NCBI RefSeq assembly: GCF_914484835.1
Contig: NZ_CAJZAR010000045.1
Span: 160 to 64,159, forward strand
From: Paraburkholderia tropica
Lineage (GTDB): Bacteria; Pseudomonadota; Gammaproteobacteria; Burkholderiales; Burkholderiaceae
Length of the DNA: 64,000 nt
Reading direction: 5' to 3'
The notes beneath the pieces were generated by a model that worked only from the letters and a program-made list of their open reading frames with translations, searched no databases and was not told where the DNA came from. This document shows, in pieces, positions 53,872-63,816 of the stretch; within the stretch, counting starts at the first letter, position 1; every line of letters begins with the position of its first letter. Both the position numbers and the translations under genes were made by a program.

Positions 53872-55398
53872 ATGAGCCAGGCTACGCTCGCCATCAAACT
53901 GCACGACCTCGACGACGTGCTGATCGCACGCGGCGCACTCGCCGCCGGTACGATTCTCGCCGATTTCGACGATATTGTTTGCGCCGCCGACATTCCCGCC
54001 GCCCACAAGGTCGCCTGCCGCGACGTCGAGCAGGGCGCGCCGGTACGCCGCTACGGCCAGATCATCGGCTTCGCCACGCAGCCGATCCGCGTGGGCGATC
54101 ACGTGCACGTGCACAATCTTTCGATCGGCGAATTCGACCGCGATTATGCCTTCGGCGAAGACCTCAAGACCGTCGAGCCCGCGAGCGCACCGCTGACTTT
54201 CAAGGGCTTTCGACGCGCCGACGGCCGCGTGGCCACGCGCAACTATATCGGCGTGATCAGCACGGTCAACTGCTCCGCGACCGTGACGAAACTCGTTTCG
54301 CAGCACTTCAGCGCACCGGGCGCGCTCGATGCCTACCCGAACGTCGACGGCATCGTGCCGATCACGCACAGCTTCGGCTGCTGCATCGACCATCACGGCG
54401 AAGGCATCGCGCAACTGCGCCGCACGATCGGCGGCTATGTGAAGCATCCGAATTTCGCGGGCGTGGTCATCATCGGCCTCGGTTGCGAGGCGAACCAGAT
54501 GGGCGCGATGTTTATCGCCGAAGGCGTCGAGCCCGGCCCGCTGCTCGTGCCGCTCGTCATGCAGGAAGAAGGCGGCACGCAGAAGACCGTGGACGCCGCC
54601 ATCGCCGCCGTGAACACCATGCTGCCGATCGCGAATCAATCGGTGCGCGAGCCGCTGCCGGTTTCGCACATCAATATCGCGCTGCAATGCGGCGGCTCCG
54701 ATGGCTATTCGGGCATCACCGCCAATCCCGCGCTCGGCGCGGCCGTCGATCTGCTCGTACGTCATGGCGGCACCGCGATTCTTTCCGAAACGCCCGAGAT
54801 TTACGGCGCCGAACATCTGTTGACGCGCCGCGCGATCAGCCAGGAAGTCGGCGAGAAAATCGTCGAGCGCATTCACTGGTGGGAAGCCTACGCGGAGCGC
54901 GAGAAAGGCAGCATCGACAATAATCCGACGCCCGGCAACAAGGCCGGCGGCCTCACGACGATCCTCGAAAAGTCGCTGGGCGCCGTGGCGAAAAGCGGCT
55001 CGTCGCCGCTGATGGGCGTGTATCGCTACGCCGAGCCGGTCGATACGCACGGCCTCGTGTTCATGGACGCGCCGGGCTACGACCCGATGGGCGCAACCGG
55101 TCAGATCGCCAGCGGCGCGAACCTCGTGGTGTTCACGACGGGACGCGGCTCGTGCTTCGGCGCCAAGCCCGCGCCGTCGATCAAGCTCGCGACCAATTCG
55201 TCGATGTATCGCCGCATGGCCGACGACATGGACATCAATTGCGGCGACATCATGGACGGCACCGCGAGCGTCGAACAAAAGGGCGAGGAGATTTTCCGCA
55301 TGATCGTCGAGGTGGCGTCGGGCGGCAAGAGCAAGAGCGAAGCGCTCGGCGTCGGCAACGAGGAATTCGTGCCGTGGATGATCGGCGCGCAGATGTAA
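53872..55398 (+). CDS. uxaA: altronate dehydratase family protein (UxaA)
   Basis: 508 aa from the ATG at 53872 with a perfect AGGAGG site. A SAF domain (about 5-90, ending GDHVHVHNL) precedes the UxaA/GarD catalytic part: RVATRNYIGVISTVNCSATV, THSFGCCIDHHGEG, LGCEANQMG, CGGSDGYSGITANPA and GRGSCFGAKPAPSIKLATNS. It dehydrates altronate to 2-keto-3-deoxygluconate; the N-terminal sequence suits UxaA better than galactarate dehydratase. The KDG permease gene follows. Confidence 0.88.
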   Translation: MSQATLAIKLHDLDDVLIARGALAAGTILADFDDIVCAADIPAAHKVACRDVEQGAPVRRYGQIIGFATQPIRVGDHVHVHNLSIGEFDRDYAFGEDLKTVEPASAPLTFKGFRRADGRVATRNYIGVISTVNCSATVTKLVSQHFSAPGALDAYPNVDGIVPITHSFGCCIDHHGEGIAQLRRTIGGYVKHPNFAGVVIIGLGCEANQMGAMFIAEGVEPGPLLVPLVMQEEGGTQKTVDAAIAAVNTMLPIANQSVREPLPVSHINIALQCGGSDGYSGITANPALGAAVDLLVRHGGTAILSETPEIYGAEHLLTRRAISQEVGEKIVERIHWWEAYAEREKGSIDNNPTPGNKAGGLTTILEKSLGAVAKSGSSPLMGVYRYAEPVDTHGLVFMDAPGYDPMGATGQIASGANLVVFTTGRGSCFGAKPAPSIKLATNSSMYRRMADDMDINCGDIMDGTASVEQKGEEIFRMIVEVASGGKSKSEALGVGNEEFVPWMIGAQM

Positions 55399-55537
55399 CG
55401 CCGTGCGCGGCCTGTTCATGCCGATTCACGTCGATTCAGGCCGCGCCCTCGCCTCGCATGAACTTTGAAGAATGAAAACCGGCCGGACGCCCGCGTAAAT
55501 GCGTGCGTCCGCGCCAGAATAAAGCAGGAGACTCAAG

Positions 55538-56545
55538 GTGAAAATCAAACAGGCCATCGAACGCTTTCCTGGAGGGATGATGGTCATCCCTCTGCTCTGG
55601 GGCAGCGTGCTCAATACATTCGCGCCGCGCGTGCTCGGCATCGGCAGTTTCTCGACGCAGCTCGCGCATGGCGCATTGCCGATTCTCGCGGTGTTCTTCG
55701 TCTGCATGGGCGCCGAAATTCAATTTCGCACCGCGCCGCGCGCCTTGCGCAACGGCGCGGCGATCACGATTGCGAAACTCGTGAGCGGCGTGCTGATCGG
55801 ACTCATGGTCAGCAAGCTTTTCGGCGCGCAAGGCTTTCTCGGTTTATCGGGCATGGCGATCATCGCGGCCGTCACCAATGCGAACATGGGACTTTACGCG
55901 GCGCTGACGCGACAATTCGGCGATGAAATGGATCGCGGCGCGCTTGCGGTGCTATCGATTCTCGAAGGCCCGTTCGTGACGATGGTCGCGCTCGGTCTCT
56001 CGGGTCTCGCGAAGATTCCCGTGCTCGATCTCGTGGCGACCATCTTGCCGATCGTAATCGGCATGGTGCTCGGCAATCTCGACGCCGATATGCGCAAATT
56101 CCTCAAATCGGGCGGCGATCTGCTGATTCCGTTTTTCGCTTTCGGACTCGGCGCGCAAATCAATCTGCACGCGATTCTCGGCGCGGGTCTTTCGGGCATC
56201 GTGCTCGGCCTGATTACGCTCGCGGCAGGCGCGGTATTCAACGTGCTGGCTTCGCGACTGATGGGCGGCTCGGGCGTGGGCGGCATGGCCGCCGCGACGA
56301 CGGCGGGCAACGCGGTCGCCACGCCGACGGCGATTGCAGCGATCGATCCGCGTCTGGGCGCGCTCGTTTCGGTGGCGACGCCGCAAATCGCGGCCTCGAC
56401 GATCGTCACGTCGCTGCTCGCGCCGTTGATGACCGCCGCTTATGCGCGCTGGCGCGCGAAGCGTGCGCCGCGCGCGGACGCGGATGCGAACGCCAACGCG
56501 GTGCCGACTGCGAATGTGCACGCACACGCGGATAGCGCGCATTGA
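55538..56545 (+). CDS. kdgT: 2-keto-3-deoxygluconate permease
   Basis: 335 aa from a GTG with an AGGAGA site. About ten helices; IKQAIERFPGGMMVIPLLWGSVLNTF, GMAIIAAVTNANMGLYAAL and TAGNAVATPTAIAAID are typical for KdgT. The C-terminal 25 residues are Ala/Asp/His-rich and cytoplasmic. It imports 2-keto-3-deoxygluconate, the product of the preceding enzyme, so the pair serves pectin or hexuronate use. Confidence 0.9.
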   Translation: MKIKQAIERFPGGMMVIPLLWGSVLNTFAPRVLGIGSFSTQLAHGALPILAVFFVCMGAEIQFRTAPRALRNGAAITIAKLVSGVLIGLMVSKLFGAQGFLGLSGMAIIAAVTNANMGLYAALTRQFGDEMDRGALAVLSILEGPFVTMVALGLSGLAKIPVLDLVATILPIVIGMVLGNLDADMRKFLKSGGDLLIPFFAFGLGAQINLHAILGAGLSGIVLGLITLAAGAVFNVLASRLMGGSGVGGMAAATTAGNAVATPTAIAAIDPRLGALVSVATPQIAASTIVTSLLAPLMTAAYARWRAKRAPRADADANANAVPTANVHAHADSAH

Positions 56546-56756
56546 ATCCAGCCTTGAATTGAAATGAAATGAAGCACGCGCGGCGAACGCGCGTGCCATT
56601 CCCTTGCTGACGCATTCGGCCAATTCGAATTAGCCACTCAATTAGCAAGTTAATGTAAGGTGCGCGCGCACCGAGTGCTGATAAACTCCCGTTCACACCG
56701 GTTCACAGAACGCAATAAAGCGCACAGCCGGTTGTCGATTACCACGCGGGGTTTAT

Positions 56757-56885
56757 ATGTACATTCGCATTCTGGCGATTCTTCTGGTCGCCGCCACGAC
56801 GCTGGGCCTCTCGGCCTGCAACACGATTGCCGGCTTCGGCCAGGACATCACCGACTCGGCGCGCACGGTCCAGCGCGCACTTTAA
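56757..56885 (+). CDS. entericidin-like small lipoprotein
   Basis: 42 aa. MYIRILAILLVAATTLGLSAC is a lipoprotein signal with the Cys at 21; the mature part CNTIAGFGQDITDSARTVQ matches entericidin A/B peptides (CNT..GFG.DI). Entericidins are envelope lipoproteins linked to stress-induced lysis in E. coli. It stands alone without a second entericidin gene. The ribosome site is GGGG before TTTAT. Confidence 0.85.
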   Translation: MYIRILAILLVAATTLGLSACNTIAGFGQDITDSARTVQRAL

Positions 56886-57053
56886 TACCGGTTTCAGCAA
56901 TTCCACCACGCAAGCCGCGCGGCGAACGTTCCAGACGTTGCCGCCGGCTTTGTTTTTTGGCGCGCGTGAAAGCACACGGGCGCTCCGCGACGGCTGAGTT
57001 TGTTTGACTCGCTGCTCGCAAGACTTTCACCCGATACCCGAAGATCGACACGC

Positions 57054-57079
57054 AAAAAAAAGCCGGCCCGAAGGCCGGC
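57054..57079 (-). terminator. cheV terminator with UUCG loop
   Basis: On the minus strand GCCGGCC pairs with GGCCGGC around TTCG and is followed by eight T's (57061-57054). It ends the cheV transcript. The rest of 56886-57222 shows no further gene or site. Confidence 0.92.
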
Positions 57080-57222
57080 GCGGATCGGTTCCGAGGCTTT
57101 GTCGTCGGCACCCGGAACCAGAGAGAAACGTTGTTATGTGCTTATGTGCTACAGGGGGTTCTTTGTCGCGCGCGACTGATCCACGCTGCGCGCTTTCATG
57201 ACGTTCACGCTGTTCACACCAC

Positions 57223-58176
57223 TCACGCTGCCAGCGCCTTGCGAATCGCCGCCGACAACTCAGCCGGCGCGAACTTCGTGATGTAACCGTTCGCGCCCGC
57301 GTTGCGCGCGTGCGCTTCGTTCGCGGCGCCCGTGAGCGACGAATGAATGATCACGGGAATATGTTTGAGGCGATCGTCGGCCTTGATCTTGCGCGTGAGC
57401 ATGAAGCCGTCCATCTCGGGCATTTCCAGATCGGTAATCACGAGCGACACCTTCTCGCGCACCGGCACCTTCTCCTGCGCCGCTTCGTCCGCGATCTTCA
57501 GCAGCATTTGCCACGCCATTTCGCCATTCGACGCGATCACGTGCGGCGCTTCGAGCGCCGTGAGCGCCTGACCGATCAGCGCACGCGCGAAGCCCGAATC
57601 GTCGGCGGCGAGAATGCGTCCGCCTGCCGTGCGCAGCGCGTCGCCCACCGCTTCGGGCTTGACGTCCTCGTGCTGTTCCGGGAACACGTCGCGCATCACC
57701 TGCTCGACGTCGAGCACCTGTGCGAGACGCGTCTGGCCTCCGCCCGCGTCGATACGCGCGATCCCCGTCACATAGCCCGAGGTACCGCTCGATTCGGCGC
57801 TCAGCACTTCCTTCCATTCGAGGCGGATGATGTCCTCGACTTCCTCCACCGCGAACGCCTGGGTGCCGCGCGAGAATTCGGTGATCAGCAGGATCGCGGG
57901 CGGCTTGTCCGACGCCGAACCGATCAGCGAGGCCACGTCGATCACCGGAATGATCTGTCCGCGAATATCCACCGCGCCCACCAGATGCGCGGGCGCACCG
58001 GCGATCGGCGTGACTTCCGGCATCGTCACGATCTCGCGGATCTTGAACACGTTGATGCCATAGAGTCCGCGCCCGGCGCCCGGACGCGCCTCGCCCAGAC
58101 GGAAAAGCAGGAGTTCTAAACGGTTGTTGCTGGTGAGCGTGGTGCGTTCGTCGACGCCTGGCTGGATCGTCTTCAT
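57223..58176 (-). CDS. cheV: chemotaxis coupling protein CheV
   Basis: 317 aa. An N-terminal CheW-like domain (about 15-165, LELLLFRLG, YGINVFKIREIV, GAVDIRGQIIPVIDV) is joined to a response-regulator receiver (about 185-317) with ADDSGF, the phospho-acceptor Asp in VITDLEMPEMDG and the Lys in YITKFAP. CheV couples receptors to CheA and tunes signalling when phosphorylated. It is away from other che genes, as is common for cheV. Confidence 0.92.
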   Translation of the reverse strand: MKTIQPGVDERTTLTSNNRLELLLFRLGEARPGAGRGLYGINVFKIREIVTMPEVTPIAGAPAHLVGAVDIRGQIIPVIDVASLIGSASDKPPAILLITEFSRGTQAFAVEEVEDIIRLEWKEVLSAESSGTSGYVTGIARIDAGGGQTRLAQVLDVEQVMRDVFPEQHEDVKPEAVGDALRTAGGRILAADDSGFARALIGQALTALEAPHVIASNGEMAWQMLLKIADEAAQEKVPVREKVSLVITDLEMPEMDGFMLTRKIKADDRLKHIPVIIHSSLTGAANEAHARNAGANGYITKFAPAELSAAIRKALAA

Positions 58177-58336
58177 GGAGTTTGTCTAAGGATTTGCGTC
58201 GTATCGGCTGGCGCTCGCCGGGCTGCCCTGCTCATCTGTCCCTGCTCTGCACGACCCTCTATCCGGGATATCGGCAGCGCACGGCGAAGCTTGAATGCGA
58301 CAAGCTTTCTAGCCACTAACCACGGCTTTCAAAACA

Positions 58337-58364
58337 AAAACGCCACTCTTTCGAGTGGCGTTTT
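58337..58364. terminator. bidirectional intrinsic terminator after shc
   Basis: AAAACGCCACTC (58337-58348) pairs with GAGTGGCGTTTT (58353-58364) over TTTC, with A and T runs on both sides. It ends the squalene-hopene cyclase transcript. Confidence 0.92.
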
Positions 58365-58411
58365 CCGTCAAGCGGCGATCAGGCGATATTCAGCCGAAAT
58401 TCAGCCGAAAT

Positions 58412-60439
58412 TCACGCGAGTTTCGCGCGCCCCGCTTCCACGAGACGGCGATAACGCGCGAGCGCCCAGAGCGGGAAATACGCGGTATAGCCGTGATACT
58501 TCAGGTAGTAAATGCGCGGGAAACCCGGCGCGTTATGCGAGCGATGCCACCAGAAACCGTCGCCGTCCTGCACCGAAAGCAGATACGCAATGCCGCGCTG
58601 CACCGACTCCGATTCGTAATCGCCGAACGCCATTTGCGCGAGCAAGGCCCACGCCGTGAAATTCGAGGCGCTTTCGCCGCCGTTGGTACCCGCGAGTTGC
58701 GGATCGATATAGCTGTCGTTGGTTTCGCCCCAGCCGCCGTCCGCGTGCTGACGCGCCTTGAGCCACGCAAGCGCGCGCGCGATATACGGCTGCGTCGGAT
58801 CTTCGCCCGCGAGCGCGAGGCCCGCGAGCACGCTCCACGTGCCGTAGATGTAGTTCGTGCCCCAGCGGCCCCACCAGCTGCCGTCCTCACGCTGCGTCGT
58901 CTTGATGTAGTCGATGCAGCGCGCAAGCGAGGCGCGTTCCTGTTCGCGGCCCGTCACGCCGAAGCACAGCAACACGCGGCCCGAGACGTCTTCAGTCGGC
59001 GGATCGAGCAGCGCGCCGTGATCGGCGAACGGAATCGCGTTCAGATAGAGGCGATCGCAATCGGCGTCGAAGGCCGCGAAGCCGCCGTTGCGCGATTGCA
59101 GTCCGCGCATCCAGTCGAGCGCCAGCGAGACACGCGCCGCGTACGGATCGTGGCCCGTCTTGCGCGCTTCGGCGCGGCCCCGGCGATGCAGCATGGCCGC
59201 CACCACCGCGCTGTCGTCGATGTCGGGATAGTAGGGATTCGCGTACTGAAACGCCCAGCCGCCCGGCGGCACGTCGGGCTGCACGTTCTCGATCCAGTCG
59301 CCCTTGAGGTCGTCGACCTGACGCGTGGCGAGCCAGTCGTAGGCGCGCGCGATCTGCTCGTCGAGTTGCGCGACCGGCGTGGACGCCACCCGCAATTCAC
59401 CTGCCATGCCACCCGCGACTTCGCCCGCTTCTTCGGCAGGCACCGCGAGCGCCTGCTCCAGCGCCATCGTGCTCCACGCGGTGTCCCACACCGGCGAGAG
59501 ACACGGCTGGCAATACAGGCTGCCGTCCGCGCGCTCGACCAGCAATTTCTCCAGCGCGTTTTCGCAGTCGCGGCGCAGCGCGTGGTCCTCGGGATAGCCG
59601 AGCACGTCCATCATCTGGTAGCTGTAGACGATGGGCGGAAAGATGCCGCCCATGCCGTCCTCGCCGTTCATGCGCTCGGCGCACCAGGCTTCGGCGTGAC
59701 GGATCGCACGCTTGCGCAGCGCGCCCGGAATCAGCGGTTCGATATGGCGGATCGTGCGGTCGAGCGCGAGAAAGAGCTTGCGCACGCCCTTGCCGCGCGG
59801 GAAGTATTCGCGCTCCTGCTCGGGCGGCGTGACGAACAGTTCGGCGATCGAGACCTCGTGCGGATTGCGCGCGCGCGCCTTGAGCGAACAGAGCACGAGC
59901 AGCGGCACCATGGTCGTGCGCGCCCAGTACGCGACCTTGTACAGCGAAATGGGCACCCACTTCGGGAACAGCACGAACTCGATCGGCATGAACGGCGTGG
60001 CGCGCCACGGCACCTGGCCGAACGTGGCGAGCAGGATGCGCGTGAAGACGTTCGATTTCGCCGCGCCGCCGAGCTTGAGAATGGCTTCGCGCGCGCGCTT
60101 CATGTGCGGCGCGTCGGGCGCGTCGCCCGCGGCTTTCAATGCGAAATAGGCCTTCACGCTGGCCGACACATCGGGCGCGCCGTCGACGTAAAGATCCCAT
60201 GCGCCGTGCGTTTCGAGACGCTGGATCGCGCGCAGATAGCGCGCCATTTTCTCCTGGCGCACGGTGTCGATCTTGCCCATGAAATGCATCATGAGGATGT
60301 ATTCGGCGGTGATCGTGGCGTCGGATTCCAGCTCGAAGCACCAGCTTCCGTCGGGCGCCTGGCGGCGCGCGAGCGCGTCGCGTCCGCGCACGATGGCGGC
60401 GTCGAGCAGCGCCGCGAATGGCAGGTCGGATTTTTTCAT
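58412..60439 (-). CDS. shc: squalene-hopene cyclase
   Basis: 675 aa from the ATG at 60439; the longer open frame beyond it is a shadow of the TetR gene. The DxDD acid motif is Asp406-Ile-Asp-Asp409 (YPDIDDSAV), and several QW repeats are visible (DGSWCFEL, DGSWWGRWG, DGGWGET, DGDGFWWHR). It is a membrane-bound cyclase that turns squalene into hopene, the base of hopanoids. No hpn genes are beside it, so this is a stand-alone copy. A TetR gene is divergent with an operator between. Confidence 0.92.
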   Translation of the reverse strand: MKKSDLPFAALLDAAIVRGRDALARRQAPDGSWCFELESDATITAEYILMMHFMGKIDTVRQEKMARYLRAIQRLETHGAWDLYVDGAPDVSASVKAYFALKAAGDAPDAPHMKRAREAILKLGGAAKSNVFTRILLATFGQVPWRATPFMPIEFVLFPKWVPISLYKVAYWARTTMVPLLVLCSLKARARNPHEVSIAELFVTPPEQEREYFPRGKGVRKLFLALDRTIRHIEPLIPGALRKRAIRHAEAWCAERMNGEDGMGGIFPPIVYSYQMMDVLGYPEDHALRRDCENALEKLLVERADGSLYCQPCLSPVWDTAWSTMALEQALAVPAEEAGEVAGGMAGELRVASTPVAQLDEQIARAYDWLATRQVDDLKGDWIENVQPDVPPGGWAFQYANPYYPDIDDSAVVAAMLHRRGRAEARKTGHDPYAARVSLALDWMRGLQSRNGGFAAFDADCDRLYLNAIPFADHGALLDPPTEDVSGRVLLCFGVTGREQERASLARCIDYIKTTQREDGSWWGRWGTNYIYGTWSVLAGLALAGEDPTQPYIARALAWLKARQHADGGWGETNDSYIDPQLAGTNGGESASNFTAWALLAQMAFGDYESESVQRGIAYLLSVQDGDGFWWHRSHNAPGFPRIYYLKYHGYTAYFPLWALARYRRLVEAGRAKLA

Positions 60440-60455
60440 GGCGCGAATAATACCA

Positions 60456-60465
60456 TCCGTACGGA
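60456..60465. promoter_or_regulatory. TetR operator between shc and tetR
   Basis: TCCGTACGGA is a perfect palindrome in the 64-base gap. On the minus strand a TATTAT -10 box (60452-60447) lies just after it, so binding would block the shc promoter; the regulator's own start is 38 nt away. Confidence 0.7.
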
Positions 60466-60503
60466 ATGTTTTGCGCCGACGCCCGCAATGGTAAGATCGG
60501 ACC

Positions 60504-61364
60504 ATGAAGAATCTCAACGTCAACGCACCGGCGCGCGCTGCCGGACGCGCCGAAGGCGCCACGAAGCCGCGCGCGACCCGCAAGACGCCGGCGCGGAAAT
60601 CTCCCGAAAACGCCACCGTTATCCCCGCTGCGAAATCCGCTTCGAAAGCTGTTTTGAAGCCCGCCCCGAAATCCGCCCCGAAATCCGCCCCGAAATCCGC
60701 CCCGAAATCCGCCCCGAAATCCGCTTTGAAACCGGCGTCGAAGCCGGATTCAAAACCAGCTTCAAAACCCGCGCCCAGATCCGACGCTCCCGCTTCCGGC
60801 ACACGCCGTAAAAAAGCCCCGGCGCAAGTGCGCGCGCAATTGCTGCAAGCGGCCTCCGATATCGCCACCGATCACGGCGTGCAGGCCGTCACGCTCGAAG
60901 CCGTCGCCGATCGCGCAGGCGTGACCAAGGGCGCGTTGCAATATCACTTCGTCAACAAGAAAGGACTCCTTGACGCTTTATTCGAGCAGACGCTCGAACG
61001 TTTCGAAGATCAGATGGAAACGCGCCTCGCCGCCGACCGCAAGGACGCGCGCGGTGCCGCTTCGCGCGCCTATCTGCACACCACCATCGACGAAACGAGC
61101 CCCGCCGCGAGCACCAACGTGCTGCGCGTGCTGGTCGCGGCGATGATGACGGACCCCGAGATTCGCGAGCGCTATTCCACGCCGATGCGCAAGTGGACGC
61201 GCCCCGACCCGCTGCCGCTCGACCAGGCCGCGCGGCTCATGATCTGCCGTCTCGCGGCGGACGGCCTGTGGATCTCCGATCTGCTCGGCTATCAGGACAT
61301 GTCGCCCGAACTGCGCGACGAAGTCGTGCGCCAGATCGAGCGCATGACGCTGCTCAAGCCGTAG
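60504..61364 (+). CDS. TetR-family regulator with Lys/Pro/Ala-rich N-terminal tail
   Basis: 286 aa from the ATG at 60504. Residues 1-98 are low-complexity and very basic, with APKS repeated about five times, like a histone H1 tail. The TetR helix-turn-helix follows (AQLLQAASDIATDHGVQAVTLEAVADRAGVTKGALQYHF, in about 108-147), then a helical effector domain. The usual TetR length is about 190, which equals the part after the tail. An internal start (GTG at 60828) would remove the tail but lacks a ribosome site. It probably represses shc and itself. Confidence 0.85.
   Translation: MKNLNVNAPARAAGRAEGATKPRATRKTPARKSPENATVIPAAKSASKAVLKPAPKSAPKSAPKSAPKSAPKSALKPASKPDSKPASKPAPRSDAPASGTRRKKAPAQVRAQLLQAASDIATDHGVQAVTLEAVADRAGVTKGALQYHFVNKKGLLDALFEQTLERFEDQMETRLAADRKDARGAASRAYLHTTIDETSPAASTNVLRVLVAAMMTDPEIRERYSTPMRKWTRPDPLPLDQAARLMICRLAADGLWISDLLGYQDMSPELRDEVVRQIERMTLLKP
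60669..60716 (+). repeat. 12-base tandem repeat inside tetR
   Basis: Four exact copies of AAATCCGCCCCG, with degenerate copies on both sides (60657-60668 and 60717 onward). Each copy encodes Lys-Ser-Ala-Pro, so gain or loss keeps the frame. Confidence 0.95.
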
Positions 61365-62412
61365 GCGCGCGCGCCGTCGAGGCGCGTGGCACGAGCCTCG
61401 GCGCGGACGTCACGCACACCTTCGCCGCGCCCGCCGCCTTCGTGTCTTTCGCATCCTTCGCCACTCTCCCCGCCTGCGCGATCAACTCGCGCAACAGCTT
61501 CACCGCCAGCCCCGCCGCTTCCTCCGTCGGCACCGCCACGGTGCTCAGCGCGGGACGCGTTTCGCGCGCCAGTTGAATGTCGGTGATGCCAACCACCGAC
61601 AACTGGCGCGGCACGTCGAAGCCGAGATCGGCGGCGGCCTGCATCGCGCCCAGCGCGGGCAGATCGTTGGTCGTGAACAGCGCCGTGAGATCGGGATGAC
61701 GTGCGAGCAACTCGCGCGCGGCCGCATAGCCGCCCTGCGTGGTGTCGGGCGTGAAAACGGTGGGCGCGGCCGCGCCGTCGAGCCCGGCCGTGCGCATCGC
61801 GTCGAGAAAGCCTTCGTAGCGCGCCGCATGAATGCCGGTCGCCTTGCTGCCGACGATCGCGCCCACGCGCCGGTGCCCGAGATCGAGCAGATGGCGCGCC
61901 GCCAGCTCGCCCGCGAGCCGGAAATCGACGGCCACGCACGGCAAACCCGGCGGATCGAGCGGCCGCTCCCACATGCAGAGCACGACCGGCGCGCCGCGCG
62001 ATTCGGTGCGGCGCAAATCGTCGATATCGAGGTTCGCGTTGGCCACGAGCACGCCGCCGGAGAGCGTGCCCGCGATCTGCTCCAGATACGCGCGGCCCGT
62101 GTGCGGATCGCCGTCGGTATTGCAGATGATGAGGAATTGCCCGCTGTTGCGCAGCGCGTTTTCGACCGCGAGCGCGAACTCGGGATAGAACGGATTGGCG
62201 ATGCTCGGCACCATCAGCGCCATGGTGGGCGCGCGGCCCTCCGCCAGCGCACGCGCGGGCAGATGCGGCCGATAGCCGAGCGCTGCGATCGCCGCCAGCA
62301 CGCGCTCGCGCGTGGCCTCGCCCACACGGCCGCGTCCGCGCAGCACGTTGGACACGGTCGCGGGCGTGACGCCGGCATGGCGCGCGACTTCGGCAAGAGT
62401 GGGCGTGGGCAT
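61354..62412 (-). CDS. LacI-family regulator of the beta-galactosidase locus
   Basis: 352 aa. Helix-turn-helix TLAEVARHAGVTPATVSNVLRG, then a periplasmic-binding-like domain (MVPSIANPFYPEFALAVENAL, TDIQLARETRPALSTV). The C-terminal 40 residues are Lys/Ala-rich. Its 3' end overlaps that of tetR by 11 nt, tail to tail. It is divergent from a sugar ABC ATPase and GH42 gene and most likely represses them. Confidence 0.9.
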   Translation of the reverse strand: MPTPTLAEVARHAGVTPATVSNVLRGRGRVGEATRERVLAAIAALGYRPHLPARALAEGRAPTMALMVPSIANPFYPEFALAVENALRNSGQFLIICNTDGDPHTGRAYLEQIAGTLSGGVLVANANLDIDDLRRTESRGAPVVLCMWERPLDPPGLPCVAVDFRLAGELAARHLLDLGHRRVGAIVGSKATGIHAARYEGFLDAMRTAGLDGAAAPTVFTPDTTQGGYAAARELLARHPDLTALFTTNDLPALGAMQAAADLGFDVPRQLSVVGITDIQLARETRPALSTVAVPTEEAAGLAVKLLRELIAQAGRVAKDAKDTKAAGAAKVCVTSAPRLVPRASTARAPTA

Positions 62413-62549
62413 GAAAGCTCAATATATGGGAATGCGTTTCAACATTTGCCTGATCGCATCCTGCGACGGCACCATAGACCTCGCATTCAAAACGAATCGG
62501 AGACAAGCAACCCGCGATCGCGCCCACGATCGATTTTTTTCGGTTGCCT

Positions 62550-62565
62550 GATTAAGCGCTTAATC
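62550..62565. promoter_or_regulatory. LacI-type operator
   Basis: GATTAAGCGCTTAATC is a perfect 16-base palindrome with a central CG, as is usual for LacI/GalR sites. It lies 38 nt before the ATPase start. A weaker site with GAA...TTC symmetry is at 62430-62440, next to the regulator start. Confidence 0.8.
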
Positions 62566-62602
62566 TCCGCTTCGTGTCGATTAAAACATGGAGACGGGAC
62601 GC

Positions 62603-63763
<1,161 letters not shown>

Positions 63764-63816
63764 ATCCCCGCGCGCGTCCACGTTCGCGCGCGAACCCAAC
63801 GAAAGAGGACACCGCA

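Noticed and set aside
60657..60740. Repeated units considered as a CRISPR array
   Set aside because: The 12-base units are contiguous, have no spacers, and code for Lys-Ser-Ala-Pro in the TetR frame.
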